64,000 bases of DNA from Oscillospiraceae bacterium. Its GTDB lineage: Bacteria; Bacillota; Clostridia; Oscillospirales; Oscillospiraceae. A program made the position numbers and the translations under genes. How positions within the stretch are numbered: the stretch's first letter is position 1; the number at the start of each line of letters is the position of its first letter. The notes beneath the pieces were generated by a model. That model saw only the letters and a program-made list of their open reading frames with translations. It was not told where the DNA came from and ran no database searches. Positions 62,233 to 64,000 of this stretch are shown here, in pieces. The stretch is from NCBI GenBank assembly GCA_017538965.1, contig JAFYHU010000062.1, positions 1-64,000 on the forward strand, written 5' to 3'.

Positions 62233-63216
62233 GTGAGTTATAAAACTACTGATGGCTTGATGCGCCACTTGCGTGACAATGGGATAGGAATCAGCGGGAG
62301 TCTTCAAAAACGCCAGCTCATGAACACCGGGTACTTCCATGGTTACAAAGGATACCGCTTTTTTAATTCACCAAACAACCGCCTGCCCTTTTCTTCCTAT
62401 GATGAGGTATATGCTACAGTACAATTTGACGCAAAGCTGAAGGCCTTATTCTACGAGAAAATCATGTTCATTGAGACTGCTGTTAAGAACTATGCACTTG
62501 AGTGCATTTTGGGGATCGATAATTCAGAAAGCATCCAGGCGATGTATGATAAAGCAGTCTGTGGTTTTCATTCAGCACCTGCCGGGGCATCTTCAAAAGA
62601 GAAGAAAAAGCATCAAGCTGATAAGCTGACCCTTCAAAGCAAAATACAAGCTTATTTATCAAGAGCATACAAAGAGAGCAACCCCAAAATCACTCACTTT
62701 TACAACAATTTGGGCTACAGTGGTGTTCCCATTTGGGCACTGTTTGAGATAATGACTCTTGGTGATTTTGCCTTCCTTCTCTCGTGCTTAACATTTGATG
62801 CTCGTGACTCCATTTCAAAAAAGCTTGGAATGCATAATGGGGCAATAGATACAAACAGAGAGTTAATATACAATTATCTTTACACACTTAAGGATCTTCG
62901 GAATGCTATTGCTCATAACTCGGTCGTATTTGATACTCGGTTCCGAAAAATCGATCCTTCCAAAGCAATGAGGCTTAACCTTCAGCATGAAATCAAACTA
63001 CCATATGTGAACTTCAAAACTCTGACCGATTACCTTATTCTTGTATGCTATTATCTGAAAAACATGAAAGTTTCCAAAACAGAGATAAAAGCTTTCATTA
63101 GGGAGTATGAGAGAATTCTTAGTGAGTACCAAGCTTCTGTAAGCCCGGCAGTATCCGCTATAGTTATTCACCCAGATACCGCGAATAGGTTAACTGCTCT
63201 GAAGAACTACATCTAG
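62233..63216 (+). CDS. Abi_2-family HEPN abortive-infection protein (AbiD/AbiF-like)
   Basis: A 327-residue protein from a GTG start (GGAG eight bases upstream). The N-terminal MSYKTTDGLMRHLRDNGIGI with LQKRQLMNTGYFHGYKGYRF matches the Abi_2 fold entrance (KxxTxxxLixkLxxrGl...l..i.YYrlsgY). The HEPN RNase motif RNAIAH (R223, H228) is intact in DLRNAIAHNSVVF. Such proteins cleave RNA upon phage attack. Close homologs of the AbiF branch are reported to pair with a conserved ncRNA that acts as antitoxin and to be ancestral relatives of Cas13. An independent small RNA locus lies just downstream. The region is AT-rich compared with its surroundings, suggesting transfer. Confidence 0.88.
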   Translation: MSYKTTDGLMRHLRDNGIGISGSLQKRQLMNTGYFHGYKGYRFFNSPNNRLPFSSYDEVYATVQFDAKLKALFYEKIMFIETAVKNYALECILGIDNSESIQAMYDKAVCGFHSAPAGASSKEKKKHQADKLTLQSKIQAYLSRAYKESNPKITHFYNNLGYSGVPIWALFEIMTLGDFAFLLSCLTFDARDSISKKLGMHNGAIDTNRELIYNYLYTLKDLRNAIAHNSVVFDTRFRKIDPSKAMRLNLQHEIKLPYVNFKTLTDYLILVCYYLKNMKVSKTEIKAFIREYERILSEYQASVSPAVSAIVIHPDTANRLTALKNYI

Positions 63217-63266
63217 CATTAACTCTGTCAAGTCGAAGAATTGTACAAATTTTCTGCGATCAAATA

Positions 63267-63294
63267 TTGCATATTTGCAGAGATGTGCTATAAT
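63267..63294 (+). promoter_or_regulatory. Promoter of small RNA downstream of abi gene
   Basis: TTGCAT (63267-63272), 16-base spacer ending TGTGC, TATAAT (63289-63294) with extended -10 TGC. Confidence 0.75.
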
Positions 63295-63300
63295 ATAATT

Positions 63301-63367
63301 ACTAATTGGGGTATGCGTTTGCGGATGCATACTTAAGGAAGTCGGATTATTCCGGCTTTCTTTTTTT
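63301..63367 (+). ncRNA. Candidate small RNA, AbiF-RNA-like
   Basis: About 65 bases without a start codon or ribosome site. Hairpin 1 GTATGC (63311-63316) with GCATAC (63327-63332), ten-base loop; then hairpin 2 GGAAGTCGG (63337-63345) with CCGGCTTTC (63352-63360), nine pairs counting two G-U, followed by T7: an intrinsic terminator. It begins 85 bases after the abi stop codon from its own consensus promoter. Position and shape fit the small RNAs known downstream of abiF genes; sequence identity to that class was not checked. Confidence 0.62.
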
Positions 63368-63405
63368 CCTCAAACCCGGCAATAAAGGAACACCATAACA
63401 ATCCA

Positions 63406-63455
63406 AAAGCATATATCTCAGCAAGATCAAGGTTCATTGCCGAGACATATGCTTT
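63406..63455 (-). terminator. Long hairpin, probable terminator of the LysR gene
   Basis: Arms 63406-63424 and 63437-63455 (19 bases, loop 12). The two non-Watson-Crick positions are U-G if read on the minus strand but A-C on the plus strand, so the functional RNA is from the minus strand. T-rich sequence follows on that strand. The rest of 63456-63694 shows no gene. Confidence 0.55.
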
Positions 63456-63694
63456 GAAAATGGCTAAAGATTGCTATTTTAACAAAAAGGATGCAATCGT
63501 TAGTTTTTGTAATACAGAAAAGTCAGATTCACAAACTGGAATCTGTCGCTCACTTGTCAAGAATCATGGAGATCAGCTTTGTTGAATTGTGAACCTTGCT
63601 GATGTATCTAATATATTCCTCGACCGTTCCGGGTAATGGGGGAAGGCGCTATGCTTTGGCAGAAAAACTGCATAGAGCACTGCGCTATCACAAT

Positions 63695-64000
63695 TCAGCC
63701 TTCTGACCGTTTCGCCATCGTTTTTCTGGCATAGGCCACGAATCTTTTGGCTGCCGGAGAAAGCGAGTCTTTATTCGGGATCATGATGCCGAAATGGATA
63801 TGCTGAGGCGGATCCAGCGGCAACTTGACCACATCGGCCTGAAAGCCCTCTGTGATCAGCTGGTTGGTGATGGTCATGCCGAGCCCGTTTTCGATCATGG
63901 CAAAGGCCGAAAACGACTCGATAGTGGAATAAACGATTGTCGGATGGAGATCAAAGCGCGCCAGCAGGTCCACAACATCGGAATCCTTTCCCAGCGCGGG
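63695..64000 (-). CDS. LysR-family regulator, C-terminal part
   Basis: 102 codons of the effector-binding domain; the N-terminus with helix-turn-helix lies beyond the right edge. Seen: TIESFSAFAMIENGLGMTIT, TNQLITEGFQADVVKLPLDP and IHFGIMIPNKDSLSPAAKRF, the standard second lobe and last helix of LysR regulators. It differs from the LysR at 13589. Target unknown. Confidence 0.85.
   Translation of the reverse strand, partial: PALGKDSDVVDLLARFDLHPTIVYSTIESFSAFAMIENGLGMTITNQLITEGFQADVVKLPLDPPQHIHFGIMIPNKDSLSPAAKRFVAYARKTMAKRSEG

Overview
The window looks like a chromosomal segment of an anaerobic, low-oxygen-niche Firmicute, most probably a gut Clostridium-class organism. The evidence is strong AGGAGG ribosome binding sites, TTGACA/TATAAT promoters, a trimeric electron-bifurcating [FeFe] hydrogenase, a pyrR-uracil permease unit with transcriptional attenuation, double-glycine leader peptides and many two-domain c-di-GMP enzymes. 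Coding sequence is moderately GC-rich; a few islands (6.4-13.5 kb, 18.5-23.4 kb, 62-63.7 kb) are visibly more AT-rich and look acquired.

Layout. 0-5 kb: pyrimidine genes (carB start, pyrC), a membrane diguanylate cyclase, and an XRE/zinc-ribbon regulator embedded in dispersed repeats, including a 280-bp element duplicated at two stop codons. 5-6 kb: an alpha/beta hydrolase. 6.4-13.5 kb: an island of four small Cys-containing peptides with double-glycine leaders, a CPBP-like membrane protein, a secreted DUF3089-amidohydrolase fusion and a secreted M13 peptidase. Four promoters in this island share one conserved sequence, so it appears to be a small regulon. 13.6-18.3 kb: a LysR regulator, a Tat-exported flavoprotein, and an amine-dehydrogenase-like oxidoreductase driven by a textbook MerR promoter beside its MerR regulator. 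18.6-23.4 kb: two tandem paralogous secreted repeat proteins. 23.7-28.3 kb: a phage or satellite remnant (fused terminase, primase-helicase, repressor with operators). 28.4-31.9 kb: HD-domain protein, another diguanylate cyclase, and an esterase carrying tandem zinc-knuckle-like repeats. 32-34.8 kb: pyrR-uraA with attenuator, and a DJ-1/PfpI protein.

35-43.4 kb: a lipoprotein, a two-SBP-domain diguanylate cyclase, a secreted tandem-repeat protein, a small operon with a cytidylate-kinase-like protein and a Ser/Arg-rich membrane protein, and TraX. 43.5-50.3 kb: one operon encoding a peptide-type binding lipoprotein, a c-di-GMP phosphodiesterase, a glycerol-1-phosphate dehydrogenase and a HAD phosphatase (an araM/araL-like pair). 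50.5-53.1 kb: a NMT1-type ABC transporter led by a TM1266-type hydrogenase-system regulator, preceded by a leader RNA with an intrinsic terminator. 53.4-57.5 kb: hydCBA-type hydrogenase, transcribed divergently. 57.5-61.5 kb: secreted protein, GNAT acetyltransferase, another EAL protein. 62-63.4 kb: an Abi_2/AbiF-type HEPN protein followed by its own small RNA locus. The right edge holds the C-terminal part of a LysR regulator.

Two units look most like interesting systems: the double-glycine peptide regulon at 6.4-13.5 kb, and the AbiF-type toxin with its downstream small RNA at 62.2-63.4 kb. A third is the attenuator/riboswitch-like leader at 53.07-53.23 kb. Dispersed intergenic repeats (at least four structured families) hug the 3' ends of genes across the window.
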